This document shows positions 13,581 to 22,868 of a stretch of DNA of 38,237 nt, piece after piece (position 1 is the stretch's first letter; each line of letters starts with the position of its first letter). Made by a program: the position numbers and the translations under genes. Origin of the DNA: Candidatus Cryptobacteroides intestinigallinarum (GTDB taxonomy: Bacteria > Bacteroidota > Bacteroidia > Bacteroidales > UBA932); assembly GCA_017694785.1 (NCBI GenBank), contig JADIMK010000001.1, positions 1 to 38,237 of the forward strand. The letters are read 5' to 3'. The notes under the pieces were generated by a model. The model worked only from the letters and a program-made list of their open reading frames with translations. It was not told where the DNA came from and did not search any database.

Positions 13581-16562
13581 TCAGAAACCTACAACAGCCC
13601 TGTTGGACGACCTGTCTATGAAGGCAATAAGTTCGGCAGGGCATTTATATACCTTCACAAAGCGGCCTTCGGCTACACATTCAAGGGATTCGATGGTCTC
13701 CATATCAAGGCTGCCTGAGCCTGTGGCAAGATTGACAGTAAGATAACCTATCCCCAGAGATGTGATGTTCTGGAAGAAATGGGTGCCCTGGCTCGGCTCA
13801 ATCTGGTAGCCAGGGATGCCGCACTCGACAATCATCCTGGCCTCTGATATCTCGTCCCATGTGACAGGCACACCTAACCATGGATCAGAAGATCCCCACC
13901 GTCCAGGGCCGGCAAGCAGGTATGAACGTCCCTCTTTCTTCATCATGGCATTGAATCCGGCGATCTCCTCTTTCATTTCCCTTGTATGGGCACTGTCGAA
14001 TACTTCCGGACTTATATACATGATATGGTCCATTCCGATGATATGACCTGACCCGAGGGCCATGTCAGAAGTCACAAGGAGCTTGCCCAGGTCAGCCTTC
14101 ACATCTTCAAGGGAAGTGTCCTTGTCATCCAGATATTCACTTATAGGACGTATCTGAAGAAGCTTCAGCACACATTCGCTTCCTTCTGATTCAGGTATCA
14201 CATCTGCGGCAAATTCCATCTCCACATCACTCATGAGCTCTCTCTTGCATATCTCCAGCAGATCCGAAATGACCTTTGGAAGAGGGAAGCGTCCGTATTT
14301 CAATATCGAATCGAATGAAATTACCCTCGGACCCTGTACTCCCGTCCCCGGGACCATCCTGTTGTCGGCTATGCTGAATGTCGAAGCCACAAGCTCAGGA
14401 TAGGCAAATGTCTTGAGCATCTCAGACACAGGCTCCTTTGTGAGGTTTATGCCGTCATTCTTTGATATCTTGAACGCTCCTGGCCTCAGGTCAAGGGCGT
14501 ACATTGTCTTCTGCGTGTCCCTGAGGGCAAGCTTCGGGTCAGACAGCTGAAGTATCTTCTTCGGGAACTTCGGGCTGAACCTAAGTGTGCTTCCTCCGTC
14601 AACGACTGTCTTTCCCAGCCCGAATGCAAGGTTTACTATACCGTCCTCAGGCTTTTCATTTCCTATCGGATAGAAATTGACAGACCTGGCGACACCTGAG
14701 AGCATAGGGTAGTAGAGGCCGTCATATTCAGTTCCACAGATACTTTGGATGACTACAGCCATCTTCTCTTCACTCAATAGATTACCTGTAGTATGAATAT
14801 AGGTTCTGCTGCCATTGAAGAAGACGGATGCATAGACACTTTTTATAGCCTTGCCGAGCATCCTGACCATCTGGTCCATGTTCTCGGTAAGTGGTACCAT
14901 ATAAGTCGAATATACCCCTGCAAACGGCTGATAGTTGCTGTCTTCGAGCTTTGAGCTTGACCGCACCGCAAGAGGACTGCTTACTGTCGAGATAAATACC
15001 TTCAGCTCTTCTACCAGCGGCTCAGGAAGCCTGGAAGCTACGAATTCGGAAAGGATTTCCTCGTCGGATATATCCGAATCAATCACATACTGGAGTCCGT
15101 TCTCCAGGATGAACTGGTCGAAATAATCTGTGGCGACGACTATTGTCCTCGGTATCGACACCTTGATGCCGGGATATTTGTCTGTAAGCCTGTATTTGAG
15201 TATCAGGCTGTTAAGAAAAGCAAGACCGCGTGCCTTTCCTCCAAGCGACCCTTCTCCTGCACGGGAGAACCATATATATTTCTCGTATGTGTCCTTGTCG
15301 AAGTGGGCGATTACGCCTCGTCCGGTAAGGGCATGATAGTCATGTATTTCCTGTGAGACATAGGCGCGGAGCTCAGCTGTGCTGGCGAAGTGGCTGTCCT
15401 GCACCTTGCGGAACCTTGAAGCCAATGTGAAGAGACCTCTGGCATAGAACCACTTGGAAAGCATGTTCCTGGAAGTATTGTGCAGAAGCACATGGTCGGG
15501 GATATCCTTGATGCAGTGCTCAAGCTCCTTCAGGTTGGCAGCACGTCCGTATTCGACCCTGTTTTTGTCCCTGAAGACAAAGTCTCCGAACGCAAACTCT
15601 TCCTTCATGTATTCCGAGAGCTGGAGCATCAGGGTCTTCGAGTATTTCCTGAGAAAGCCTACTCCAAGTTCCTTTGCCACAGCGGCTATGCTCTCCTGCG
15701 AAGACTGAAGCAGGACAGGCATGTACGGATCATCTTCCTTGATCATCCTCGCAAGAGCAATACCGGCATCAGCCTTCTCTGTCTCAGGCGGGTCATTGCG
15801 ATGCAGCACAAAGCCGACATCAGAGATCACACCCAGGAGATTTGTCTTATATTTCTGATATAGGGTCCTGGCATCCTCATAGTTGGTTGCCAGCAGGATC
15901 TTCGGCCGTGAACGCTTGCGTGCCTTGCGCTGCTGGTCGTTGAGAGTCTCCTTCAGGAATTCCGCACTCTGCAGAAGTACCATTCTGTAGAGCTCGGGAA
16001 GATAGGTGGAATAATACCTCACGGAGTCTTCGACAAGAAGGATCGCCTGTACACCTATCTGCAGGATATCTACATCGGCATTGATCTGGTCCTCGAAAAG
16101 CTTGACAATCGCGACGATGAGGTCCGTATTGCCATGCCAGCTGAATATCATGTCTACACTTGAGGTATCCTGCATCGATAGCCTGCGGTATATCTCCTTC
16201 GAGAAATGCGTCAGAAGGACGAAAGGTATGTTATGCCCCTCAGACTTGAGGCTGTTGGCAAAGGGGAACACATCCTTGTCGCCCACATTGTACATGCAGA
16301 TGACCATGTCGATCCCCGGATCCTTGGCAATCATATCCCGGGCTTCAGCTGCAGTGGTCACCCAGACGAACTGAGGGGGATTGCTCAGGTTGAGCTCGAT
16401 ATATTCCCTGTAGATCTGCACATCAATCTGCCCGTCCTCTTCGAGGATGAAGGCGTCATAATGGCTGCAGATCATAAGTATCTTTCTGATCCTGAACTTG
16501 ATAAGGGATTCAAAATCAGTCTCGTGAAGTTCCTTCAGATTTACAGGTTCGATTGTATTCAT
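13581..16562 (-). CDS. two receiver-like domains joined to a PPDK N-terminal (ATP/pyruvate-binding) domain
   Basis: 993 residues from the ATG at 16562; an upstream TTG at 16589 adds nine residues with no support. A first receiver-like region (about 25-160) has lost the acidic pair and phosphoacceptor (ICSHYD, VICMYN). A second (about 172-320) keeps all key positions: Glu178/Asp179, Asp248 in VISDVGF, Ser287-288 and Lys306, with an insert after strand 1. From about 433 it matches PPDK_N/PEP synthase N-domains: RAGEGSLGGKARGLAFLN and the VRSSSKLEDSNYQPFAG loop at about 533-549. No swivelling phosphohistidine motif (T-S/C-H-A) or PEP-binding barrel is visible; the C-terminus has GPGRWGSSDPWLG and SQGTHFFQNIT instead. 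It is often annotated PEP synthase, but a different phosphotransfer reaction under phospho-control is likely. Confidence 0.75.
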   Translation of the reverse strand: MNTIEPVNLKELHETDFESLIKFRIRKILMICSHYDAFILEEDGQIDVQIYREYIELNLSNPPQFVWVTTAAEARDMIAKDPGIDMVICMYNVGDKDVFPFANSLKSEGHNIPFVLLTHFSKEIYRRLSMQDTSSVDMIFSWHGNTDLIVAIVKLFEDQINADVDILQIGVQAILLVEDSVRYYSTYLPELYRMVLLQSAEFLKETLNDQQRKARKRSRPKILLATNYEDARTLYQKYKTNLLGVISDVGFVLHRNDPPETEKADAGIALARMIKEDDPYMPVLLQSSQESIAAVAKELGVGFLRKYSKTLMLQLSEYMKEEFAFGDFVFRDKNRVEYGRAANLKELEHCIKDIPDHVLLHNTSRNMLSKWFYARGLFTLASRFRKVQDSHFASTAELRAYVSQEIHDYHALTGRGVIAHFDKDTYEKYIWFSRAGEGSLGGKARGLAFLNSLILKYRLTDKYPGIKVSIPRTIVVATDYFDQFILENGLQYVIDSDISDEEILSEFVASRLPEPLVEELKVFISTVSSPLAVRSSSKLEDSNYQPFAGVYSTYMVPLTENMDQMVRMLGKAIKSVYASVFFNGSRTYIHTTGNLLSEEKMAVVIQSICGTEYDGLYYPMLSGVARSVNFYPIGNEKPEDGIVNLAFGLGKTVVDGGSTLRFSPKFPKKILQLSDPKLALRDTQKTMYALDLRPGAFKISKNDGINLTKEPVSEMLKTFAYPELVASTFSIADNRMVPGTGVQGPRVISFDSILKYGRFPLPKVISDLLEICKRELMSDVEMEFAADVIPESEGSECVLKLLQIRPISEYLDDKDTSLEDVKADLGKLLVTSDMALGSGHIIGMDHIMYISPEVFDSAHTREMKEEIAGFNAMMKKEGRSYLLAGPGRWGSSDPWLGVPVTWDEISEARMIVECGIPGYQIEPSQGTHFFQNITSLGIGYLTVNLATGSGSLDMETIESLECVAEGRFVKVYKCPAELIAFIDRSSNRAVVGF

Positions 16563-16642
16563 GTGCCGTTTCTTATGTGGTCCGATCAATTGCTGTAATC
16601 AAGATAGTTATAATGATCAGATTATTTGCTTCAATCAGGGAT

Positions 16643-17425
16643 TTATTTCCGGATTTGTCTTGAACGTCTCCTGAATTCAGCCACAGTGACGGCTGTGGCG
16701 ACAGCCGCATTCAGGGATTCAGACCCGGGATCATCTGCCGGATACGGAGGTATATACAGCCTGTCGGAAACAAGTGCCGCGACCTCAGCAGATATCCCTT
16801 CCGATTCGTTGCCTATCACTATCACGGCCGGAGATTCCTTGCCGCAGTCAAGGTCCCTCGAATAGATGTCCTTTCCGTCCAGGAAGGTACCGTAGACCTT
16901 TCCTTCGGCATCAAGGACTGTCCTTGCCAGAAGAGGTATGTCTGTATAATGGAAACGCACCCTGAATATCGCCCCCATAGTGGACTGGACGACCTTCGGA
17001 TTGAAGAGATCCACAGTATCATGGGAAGCAAACACAGCATCTATCCCGAACCAGTCTGCTATCCTCAGGATAGTCCCCAGATTGCCAGGATCACGTATTG
17101 TGTCAAGAGCAAGATAGAGTCCGGAACAGCTGCCCCTGCCTCTGGAAAGCGCAGCCATGATTGCGGCTTCTGTATCAAGCTTGATGCCCTCAGGCTTCCT
17201 GACTACAGCAAGCACTGGAGAAGGGGAGGAGAGCTGGCTGATACGAGCCATGGCATCCTCTCCGATCTCATCCCTGCGATAGACCTTTTCAACCGAAAAA
17301 GAGGAAGAGACAGCCTCTGCGACCATCTTTTCCCCTTCAACAGTAAAAAGTCCGTATCCGTCCCTGAATTTCTTGGAAGAAAGTGAGCGGATCTTCTTTA
17401 TCTCATTATTTGATATTTCCGGCAT
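16643..17425 (-). CDS. TrmH-family (SpoU) RNA 2'-O-methyltransferase
   Basis: 260 residues. Residues 1-95 form the substrate-binding N-domain (KKFRDGYGLFTVEGEKMVAE). The SPOUT catalytic domain follows with three motifs: motif 1 at 109-125 (RDPGNLGTILRIADWFG), motif 2 at about 203-211 (VIGNESEGI) and motif 3 at 234-246 (GSESLNAAVATAV), which together make the trefoil-knot SAM site. It methylates ribose 2'-OH in rRNA or tRNA; which base cannot be told, though RlmB-like 23S rRNA activity is common for this subgroup. The gene begins 15 bases after the arginine decarboxylase stop on the same strand and is probably its operon partner. The start ATG at 17425 is the natural one. Confidence 0.88.
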   Translation of the reverse strand: MPEISNNEIKKIRSLSSKKFRDGYGLFTVEGEKMVAEAVSSSFSVEKVYRRDEIGEDAMARISQLSSPSPVLAVVRKPEGIKLDTEAAIMAALSRGRGSCSGLYLALDTIRDPGNLGTILRIADWFGIDAVFASHDTVDLFNPKVVQSTMGAIFRVRFHYTDIPLLARTVLDAEGKVYGTFLDGKDIYSRDLDCGKESPAVIVIGNESEGISAEVAALVSDRLYIPPYPADDPGSESLNAAVATAVTVAEFRRRSRQIRK

Positions 17426-17440
17426 ACCTGTCGTGACATC

Positions 17441-18835
17441 CTAATATCCCAGAATCTTGAGCATCGACTTGTAGGTCTGTTCCTTGCTGAAGAGCTTGGT
17501 GGTGTAGTCACCGTTCTCGTCCCTGTCGATAATGATGTGCTTAGGCGCAGGCTGGAGGCAATGCTGGATGCCGCCGTAGCCTGAAATCGATTCCTGATAT
17601 GCTCCTGTATGGAAGAAACCTATATAGAGAGGATCGTTCCTGTCTTCCATGATAGGGAGGAAGATCGCATTTGCATGTGCATCAGCATTGTAGTAGTCCT
17701 GGCTGTCGCAGGTAAGGCCTCCGAGGAAGACTCTCTGGTACTTCTCGTTCCACTTGTTGATAGGCAGGAGGATAAACCTCTGCTTGATGCCCCAGGTGTC
17801 AGGAAGGGTAGTCATGAAAGAATTGTCGATCATGTACCATCTTTCCCTGTCGTTCTGCTGCTTCATGTCAAGTATCTGGAATATTGTCGCACCTGACTCT
17901 CCGACAGTGAAGCTTCCGAACTCCGTGAAGATGTTCGGCTCCGCTACTCCGCGAGCGTTGCACATGGTCTTGATCTGCAGGACAATCTCCTCAATCATAT
18001 ATTCATAGTCGAAGTCCATGGCAAGGGAGTTCTTGATCGGAAGTCCGCCGCCTATGTTCAGGCTGTCGAGCTCAGGACAGATGGACTTGAGGTCGCAGTA
18101 CACAGTGACGCACTTCGCAAGTTCATTCCAGTAATAGGCGGTATCCCTGATTCCGGTATTTATGAAGAAATGGAGCATCTTCAGGTGGAACTTGTCGTTC
18201 TTGCTTATCACATTCTCGTAGAACGGAAGTATGTCGCTGTATCGTATTCCCAGCCTTGAAGTATAGAATTCAAAGTTCGGCTCCTCTTCAGAAGCAATCC
18301 TCACACCTATATTTACTGGGACATTTATATGCTCGTCAAGGTCCTTGAGTTCATTCATATTGTCAAGGATAGGTATGATGTTGTGCCAGCCGTTGTTTGC
18401 AAAATCAGCTATATTCTCAATGTAGGATGACTTCTTGAATCCATTGCAGATGATATAGAGATCCTTGTTGACAACCCCTTCTGCCTCAAGCGCTTCTATT
18501 AGATTGAGGTCAAAGGCTGAAGATGTCTCTATATGGATGTCGTTCTTGAGTGCTTCACGCATCACGAACTCGAAATGAGAACTCTTTGTGCAGTAGCAGT
18601 AATGGTATTTGCCTTTGTAGTCGGCCTTTGCCATCGCCACGTTGAACATTCTCTTTGCCCTCTGTATCTGGGATGATATCTTCGGAAGATATGTAATCTT
18701 GAGAGGAGTCCCGTACTGGTTGATTATATCCATCATGTTGATGTCATGGAAATACAGTTCCCCGTCTTCTACCCGGAATTCATCCTGCGGGAATTCAAAG
18801 GTCTGCTCAATCAGATCAATGTACTTGTTCTTCAT
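17441..18835 (-). CDS. speA: arginine decarboxylase, short Bacteroidota type (fold III, PLP)
   Basis: 464 residues, much shorter than the roughly 630-residue Escherichia SpeA. It has an N-terminal PLP-barrel with Lys84 (YCTKSSHFEF) as the likely PLP-binding lysine, a glycine loop LNIGGGLP (259-266) for the PLP phosphate, FTEFGSFTVGESGA (303-316), and the conserved CDSQD (376-380) with the catalytic Cys. The N-terminal sequence resembles, from memory, Flavobacterium and Bacteroides proteins annotated as arginine decarboxylase. It converts arginine to agmatine at the start of putrescine/spermidine synthesis. No agmatinase gene is adjacent. A promoter and a stem-loop lie in its 5' region. Substrate preference among the ornithine, arginine and diaminopimelate decarboxylases is inferred by resemblance only. 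Confidence 0.82.
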   Translation of the reverse strand: MKNKYIDLIEQTFEFPQDEFRVEDGELYFHDINMMDIINQYGTPLKITYLPKISSQIQRAKRMFNVAMAKADYKGKYHYCYCTKSSHFEFVMREALKNDIHIETSSAFDLNLIEALEAEGVVNKDLYIICNGFKKSSYIENIADFANNGWHNIIPILDNMNELKDLDEHINVPVNIGVRIASEEEPNFEFYTSRLGIRYSDILPFYENVISKNDKFHLKMLHFFINTGIRDTAYYWNELAKCVTVYCDLKSICPELDSLNIGGGLPIKNSLAMDFDYEYMIEEIVLQIKTMCNARGVAEPNIFTEFGSFTVGESGATIFQILDMKQQNDRERWYMIDNSFMTTLPDTWGIKQRFILLPINKWNEKYQRVFLGGLTCDSQDYYNADAHANAIFLPIMEDRNDPLYIGFFHTGAYQESISGYGGIQHCLQPAPKHIIIDRDENGDYTTKLFSKEQTYKSMLKILGY

Positions 18836-18877
18836 TTCTGCCTATGCAATTAAGTTACATTTATTGTTTTGACACAT

Positions 18878-18901
18878 ATCCGCCTGAGGCGGATCGTTTT
18901 T
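18878..18901. promoter_or_regulatory. stem-loop in the speA leader, terminator-like on the plus strand
   Basis: ATCCGCC-TGA-GGCGGAT (18878-18894) is a perfect 7 bp stem. On the plus strand it is followed by a run of seven T, so it looks like an intrinsic terminator. But no plus-strand gene precedes it; on the minus strand it lies within about 10 bases of the predicted speA 5' end. A role as a 5' mRNA stabiliser or control hairpin is plausible. Confidence 0.5.
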
Positions 18902-18910
18902 TTCCGGTTG

Positions 18911-18942
18911 CAAATATATCACATATATGATATAAAGATAAA
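18911..18942 (-). promoter_or_regulatory. speA promoter
   Basis: Minus strand TTTA (18939-18942), 20 bases, TATATTTG (18911-18918). The start site is expected near 18904, giving a leader of about 70 bases that includes the stem-loop at 18878-18894. Confidence 0.65.
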
Positions 18943-18957
18943 TATTTCTGCTAAAAT

Positions 18958-18988
18958 TTTGATATTCCTCTCCAATGGAATAAATTTG
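18958..18988 (+). promoter_or_regulatory. tamL promoter
   Basis: TTTG (18958-18961), 19 bases, TAAATTTG (18981-18988): an exact consensus match. Transcription from about 18995 means the in-frame ATG at 18990 cannot be the start, so the ATG at 19032 is used. Confidence 0.75.
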
Positions 18989-19031
18989 TATGATTTTGGA
19001 TTGGGATAAGTTACCTTGCATTTCCCTTGGA

Positions 19032-21236
19032 ATGAGAATTTTCTTGAAAAACATATACAGATTCCTGCATCTTGCCGCTGCCGGCATTCTCCTTTTCTCC
19101 TGCAGCACTACACGTGTCCTTCAGGACGGGGAATACAGGCTCCAGAAGAACAAGATAACTGTCACCAACGACAGGCATTTCAATACAAACAACATAGAGC
19201 CGTACATCAAGCAGTCGCCGAATTCATATTTTATCTTCGGGTGGAACCCTTTTCTCAACATCTACAACTGGTCCAACGGGAAAGGTAAGGGATGGGACAA
19301 GTTTGTCCAGAAGATAGGAGAGGCTCCTGTGGTCTATGATCCTGATCTTGTAGAGAGCTCAGTCGAGAACATTACGGACCACCTAAGCTATATGGGATAT
19401 TATAACTCCAAGGTAGACACCAGGATACAAGTCCGTAAAAGGCGGGTCAAAGTGGACTATTCCATTACTCTCGGGAAAAGATTCCCGATAAAGGAAATAA
19501 CATTCAGCATACCTGAAGGTGAGCTTGAGGATGTCTTCAAAGCCGATTCGACCCTCATCGCGGTGAAGACAGGGGATTTTCTTGCAGAATCCGATCTTGA
19601 GAAGACGGCCGACCAGACGAGCAGATATTTCAGGGACAACGGATTCTACGGATTTTCAAGCAACTACATATCATTTGTAGCAGACACACTGTCATGTCCG
19701 GATTCCGTACTTCTCCAGATGAACATAAACGAATACACCAGGAACGAGACCGCAAAGGATGCACGTCCGTTCCGTAGGTTCAGCATAGGTGAAGTGACGA
19801 TAACATATCCCTATGACCTGAAGTTCAGGGATAGGGTCCTGAAGAACTTGAATACCATAAGGCCGGGAGACAGATACAGTGAGAGTGAAGTCAACAACAC
19901 ATATTCCAGGATATCTTCCCTCAATACGTTCAGCAGCGTCAATGTGGAGATGACACAGAGTGACACTAGCGTGGTTGACTGCAACATAAACCTCACTAAA
20001 TCAAGGCTGCAGGGCTTCAAGATCAATGCAGAGGCCTCGACCAACTCATCCGGACTCTTCGGGATCTCGCCTCAGCTCTCATATTTCCACAAGAACATCT
20101 TCCGTGGAGGAGAATGGCTCAACCTGAGCTTCATGGGCAACTTCCAGTTCCGTCCGAACGATGACACGAGGTCAAATGAATTCGGAGTATCGGCCGGAAT
20201 AAGTTTCCCTAAATTCCTTTTCCTTCCATACAGGTATTTCACAGGAGCAGTCCCGAGGACTGACCTCAATATATCCTACAACTATCAGAACCGTCCTGAA
20301 TATACAAGGAACATCATCTCCACGTCATTCGGCTACAGCGGAAACATAAAGGGAAGGCTCTTCTACCAGTTCTATCCTCTCCAACTCAACATTGTCAGGC
20401 TGTTCGACCTTGACGAGGGCTTCTACAACAGTCTCAGGAACGACCCGTTCATGAGGAATTCCTATCAGGACCACTTCGACATCGGGTCCGGAGTGACCTT
20501 GCAGTACACTACAAATACCGACGTCAACCCTAAGTCGACATATTTCTATACAAGGCTGCAGGTCGACATAGCAGGTAATCTTCTGAGTGCGTTCAAGCCT
20601 CTGATGAAACGCGATGAGACCGGAGCCGGAATCATCTGGAACACTCCGTTCTCACAATATGTGAAGACAGAAATCTCTGTCGGCAGGACATGGGTATTCG
20701 GACGCAACCAGGGCCAGGCCATAGCCACAAGATTCCTTGCCGGGGCAGGCTACGCATACGGAAACTCCACGGCTCTCCCGTTTGAAAAGCATTTCTATGC
20801 CGGAGGTGCAAACAGCCTCAGGGGATGGCAGGCAAGGGCTGTCGGGCCGGGACTTTCTCCTATGGACACGACATTCATCATCCCGAACCAGACAGGAGAC
20901 ATGAAGCTTGAAGCGAACATTGAATACAGGTTCAAGATGTTCTGGAAACTTGCCGGAGCGTTATTCATCGATGCAGGAAACGTTTGGACAATACGTGACA
21001 ACGGCTCAGCCGACAATGTACCTATATCTAAGTTCACATGGGAAAACTTCGGTGAAAGCATAGCCATGAACTGGGGCGCAGGCATCAGGCTTGACCTGAA
21101 CTTTCTGCTGCTAAGGCTTGACATGGGCATGAGGGTGCATGATCCGGCCAGGACAGACAACCGGTGGGTCGGGCCACAGCAATGGCTGCGCAGAGGCAAC
21201 TACGCTGTACACTTCGGTGTCGGCTATCCTTTCTGA
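19032..21236 (+). CDS. tamL: TamA-like outer-membrane lipoprotein (Omp85 superfamily, TamL)
   Basis: 734 residues from the ATG at 19032. The signal peptide ends in LLFSC with Cys24 as the lipidation site, followed by STTRVLQDGEYRL, typical of TamL. POTRA-like domains occupy about 40-330 (for example YDPDLVESSVENITDHL and IRPGDRYSESEVNNTYSRI). A 16-strand barrel domain fills the rest, with the Omp85 loop-6-type motif GGANSLRGWQARAVGPG and a terminal HFGVGYPF ending in Phe. TamL is known in Bacteroidota as a lipoprotein form of TamA, essential in Flavobacterium johnsoniae, and is thought to work with TamB in outer-membrane assembly. No tamB lies beside it. It is convergent with rarA; the 58-base gap shows no clear terminator. 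Confidence 0.88.
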   Translation: MRIFLKNIYRFLHLAAAGILLFSCSTTRVLQDGEYRLQKNKITVTNDRHFNTNNIEPYIKQSPNSYFIFGWNPFLNIYNWSNGKGKGWDKFVQKIGEAPVVYDPDLVESSVENITDHLSYMGYYNSKVDTRIQVRKRRVKVDYSITLGKRFPIKEITFSIPEGELEDVFKADSTLIAVKTGDFLAESDLEKTADQTSRYFRDNGFYGFSSNYISFVADTLSCPDSVLLQMNINEYTRNETAKDARPFRRFSIGEVTITYPYDLKFRDRVLKNLNTIRPGDRYSESEVNNTYSRISSLNTFSSVNVEMTQSDTSVVDCNINLTKSRLQGFKINAEASTNSSGLFGISPQLSYFHKNIFRGGEWLNLSFMGNFQFRPNDDTRSNEFGVSAGISFPKFLFLPYRYFTGAVPRTDLNISYNYQNRPEYTRNIISTSFGYSGNIKGRLFYQFYPLQLNIVRLFDLDEGFYNSLRNDPFMRNSYQDHFDIGSGVTLQYTTNTDVNPKSTYFYTRLQVDIAGNLLSAFKPLMKRDETGAGIIWNTPFSQYVKTEISVGRTWVFGRNQGQAIATRFLAGAGYAYGNSTALPFEKHFYAGGANSLRGWQARAVGPGLSPMDTTFIIPNQTGDMKLEANIEYRFKMFWKLAGALFIDAGNVWTIRDNGSADNVPISKFTWENFGESIAMNWGAGIRLDLNFLLLRLDMGMRVHDPARTDNRWVGPQQWLRRGNYAVHFGVGYPF

Positions 21237-21294
21237 TGCGAGACAATCTATTTCATCAACTGATCTTCAGCACATTGCCATTGCCTGCCACAGC

Positions 21295-22611
21295 TCATTT
21301 CTTGCCGTAATACTTAGGCCAGAGTGAAGTGAGCCTTGCAGCAAGGGCATTCTCGGACTTGTTGTCTGCCGGCTCATAAAGGCAGGTACCGGCAAGATCG
21401 GCCGGCATGAACTCCAGGTCTGCCCAATGGCCGGGGTAATCGTGGGCATATTTGTAGCCGTCACTGTACCCCAGCTCTTCCATAAGCTTTGTCGGGGCAT
21501 TCCTGAGATACAGCGGGACAGACGAAGTCTGCGTCTTTGAAGCGAGCTCCATCGCCTTGTTGACCGCCATATAGGCAGAATTGCTCTTTGCCGACGATGC
21601 GAGATATATCGTTGTCTCAGCAAGCGGTATCCTCGCTTCCGGCATACCTATATTATGTACAGTCTGGAAACAGGCATTTGCCAGCAGGAGAGCGTTCGGA
21701 TTGGCAAGACCTACATCTTCAGCCGCAAGTATGCAGAGCCTGCGGGCTATGAAAAGCGGATCTTCTCCACCGACAAGCATCCTTCCGAGATAGTATACGG
21801 CCGCATTCGGATCAGACCCCCTGACACTCTTGATGAATGCGGATATGATATCATAATGCATTTCACCGCTCTTGTCGTAGATTGCAGTATTCTCCTGTAG
21901 GCAGGAGGTGACCAGCTTGTTGTCTATGATGCGGGGACCGTCGCCGGAAAAAGAGCCGACACACATTTCAAGGATATTAAGCAGCTTGCGGGCATCACCT
22001 CCTGAATACCTGAAGAGGGCTTCGGTCTCTGTCACCTTTATGTCCATATCCTTCAGAAGAACATCCTCCCTGAGAGTTCTGTCCAGAAGCTCCTGCAGGT
22101 CCGCAGGCTCCAGGCTCTTGAGCACAAACACCTGGCAGCGCGAAAGCAGAGGAGTGTTCACTTCAAATGAAGGGTTCTCGGTTGTGGCGCCGACCAGAAC
22201 TATGGTCCCGTCCTCTACAGCTCCGAGCAGGGCATCCTGCTGCGCCTTGTTGAAGCGGTGTATCTCGTCTATGAAAAGTATTGGCGCCGCACCGGCAGAG
22301 AATACAGAACCGGAGCGTGCCTTGTCAATTACCTCCCTTACTTCCTTGACTCCTGCGCTGACGGCGGAGAGTGTGTAGAACTCTCGTCCCAGATTTCTGG
22401 CCACTATCCTCGCAAGGGTCGTCTTGCCGACACCCGGAGGTCCCCAAAGTATGAAAGAGGTAAGATTGCCTGTCTCGATCATATGCCTCAGCACCCCGCC
22501 TTCTCCGACCAGATGCTTCTGCCCGACGTAGCCGTCCAATGTATGCGGACGCATCCTCTCCGGCAGTGGGGGCAGCATCCGGCTTCTTCCTATATTGTCA
22601 TCCAAATCCAT
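21295..22611 (-). CDS. rarA: RarA/MgsA replication-associated AAA+ ATPase
   Basis: 438 residues, the usual family length. It has the N-terminal RPHTLDGYVGQKHL segment, Walker A GPPGVGKTT at 57-65 (Lys63), Walker B ILFIDEIHRF with Asp115-Glu116, sensor 1 VGATTENPSFEV, an arginine finger in TPLLSRCQV, and a sensor 2/oligomerisation C-half with RSVRGSDPNAAVYYLGRML-type sequence and KLMEELGYSDGYKYAHDYPG. RarA acts at stalled replication forks with SSB and recombination proteins. The ATG at 22611 follows a -7 box at 22632-22639 on the minus strand, leaving a short leader of about 14 bases. It is divergent from pyk, and a 19 bp dyad sits between them. Confidence 0.93.
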   Translation of the reverse strand: MDLDDNIGRSRMLPPLPERMRPHTLDGYVGQKHLVGEGGVLRHMIETGNLTSFILWGPPGVGKTTLARIVARNLGREFYTLSAVSAGVKEVREVIDKARSGSVFSAGAAPILFIDEIHRFNKAQQDALLGAVEDGTIVLVGATTENPSFEVNTPLLSRCQVFVLKSLEPADLQELLDRTLREDVLLKDMDIKVTETEALFRYSGGDARKLLNILEMCVGSFSGDGPRIIDNKLVTSCLQENTAIYDKSGEMHYDIISAFIKSVRGSDPNAAVYYLGRMLVGGEDPLFIARRLCILAAEDVGLANPNALLLANACFQTVHNIGMPEARIPLAETTIYLASSAKSNSAYMAVNKAMELASKTQTSSVPLYLRNAPTKLMEELGYSDGYKYAHDYPGHWADLEFMPADLAGTCLYEPADNKSENALAARLTSLWPKYYGKK

Positions 22612-22631
22612 ATCAACCTTTCTTGATCATG

Positions 22632-22639
22632 CAAAAATA
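22632..22639 (-). promoter_or_regulatory. -7 box for rarA
   Basis: Minus-strand TATTTTTG fits TAnnTTTG. No -33 box is obvious. It predicts a short leader. Confidence 0.4.
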
Positions 22640-22723
22640 CAAAAGCATGACGAGAAAACGCATCAGAACTCATTTTATTTTTCAAATTATATAATTATTT
22701 GATATAAAATATATAAAACACTA

Positions 22724-22742
22724 TTGTTATGACTTATAACAA
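22724..22742. promoter_or_regulatory. 19-bp inverted repeat between rarA and pyk
   Basis: TTGTTAT-gactt-ATAACAA: perfect 7-base arms with a 5-base spacer, in an AT-rich spacer about 90 bases upstream of each predicted -7 box. It has the shape of a dimeric repressor or activator site. Confidence 0.4.
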
Positions 22743-22829
22743 AAATGTTTAGGAAAATTTCGGGAAATTGCCAGGTAAAAATAGGGAAAGAAAGGCCGGC
22801 AGAGACTGATCCAATGACCGGAAATGCAA

Positions 22830-22837
22830 TATTTTTG
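22830..22837 (+). promoter_or_regulatory. -7 box for pyk
   Basis: TATTTTTG, exact TAnnTTTG. The start near 22844 supports the pyk ATG at 22869 rather than the upstream in-frame ATG at 22824. Confidence 0.45.
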
Positions 22838-22868
22838 CTATTTTCGCACGGGATTTAAAACTCATGAA

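Noticed and set aside
18990..19031. Upstream ATG for tamL at 18990
   Set aside because: It lies at or before the predicted transcription start (about 18995) and gives a poor signal peptide; the ATG at 19032 is better.
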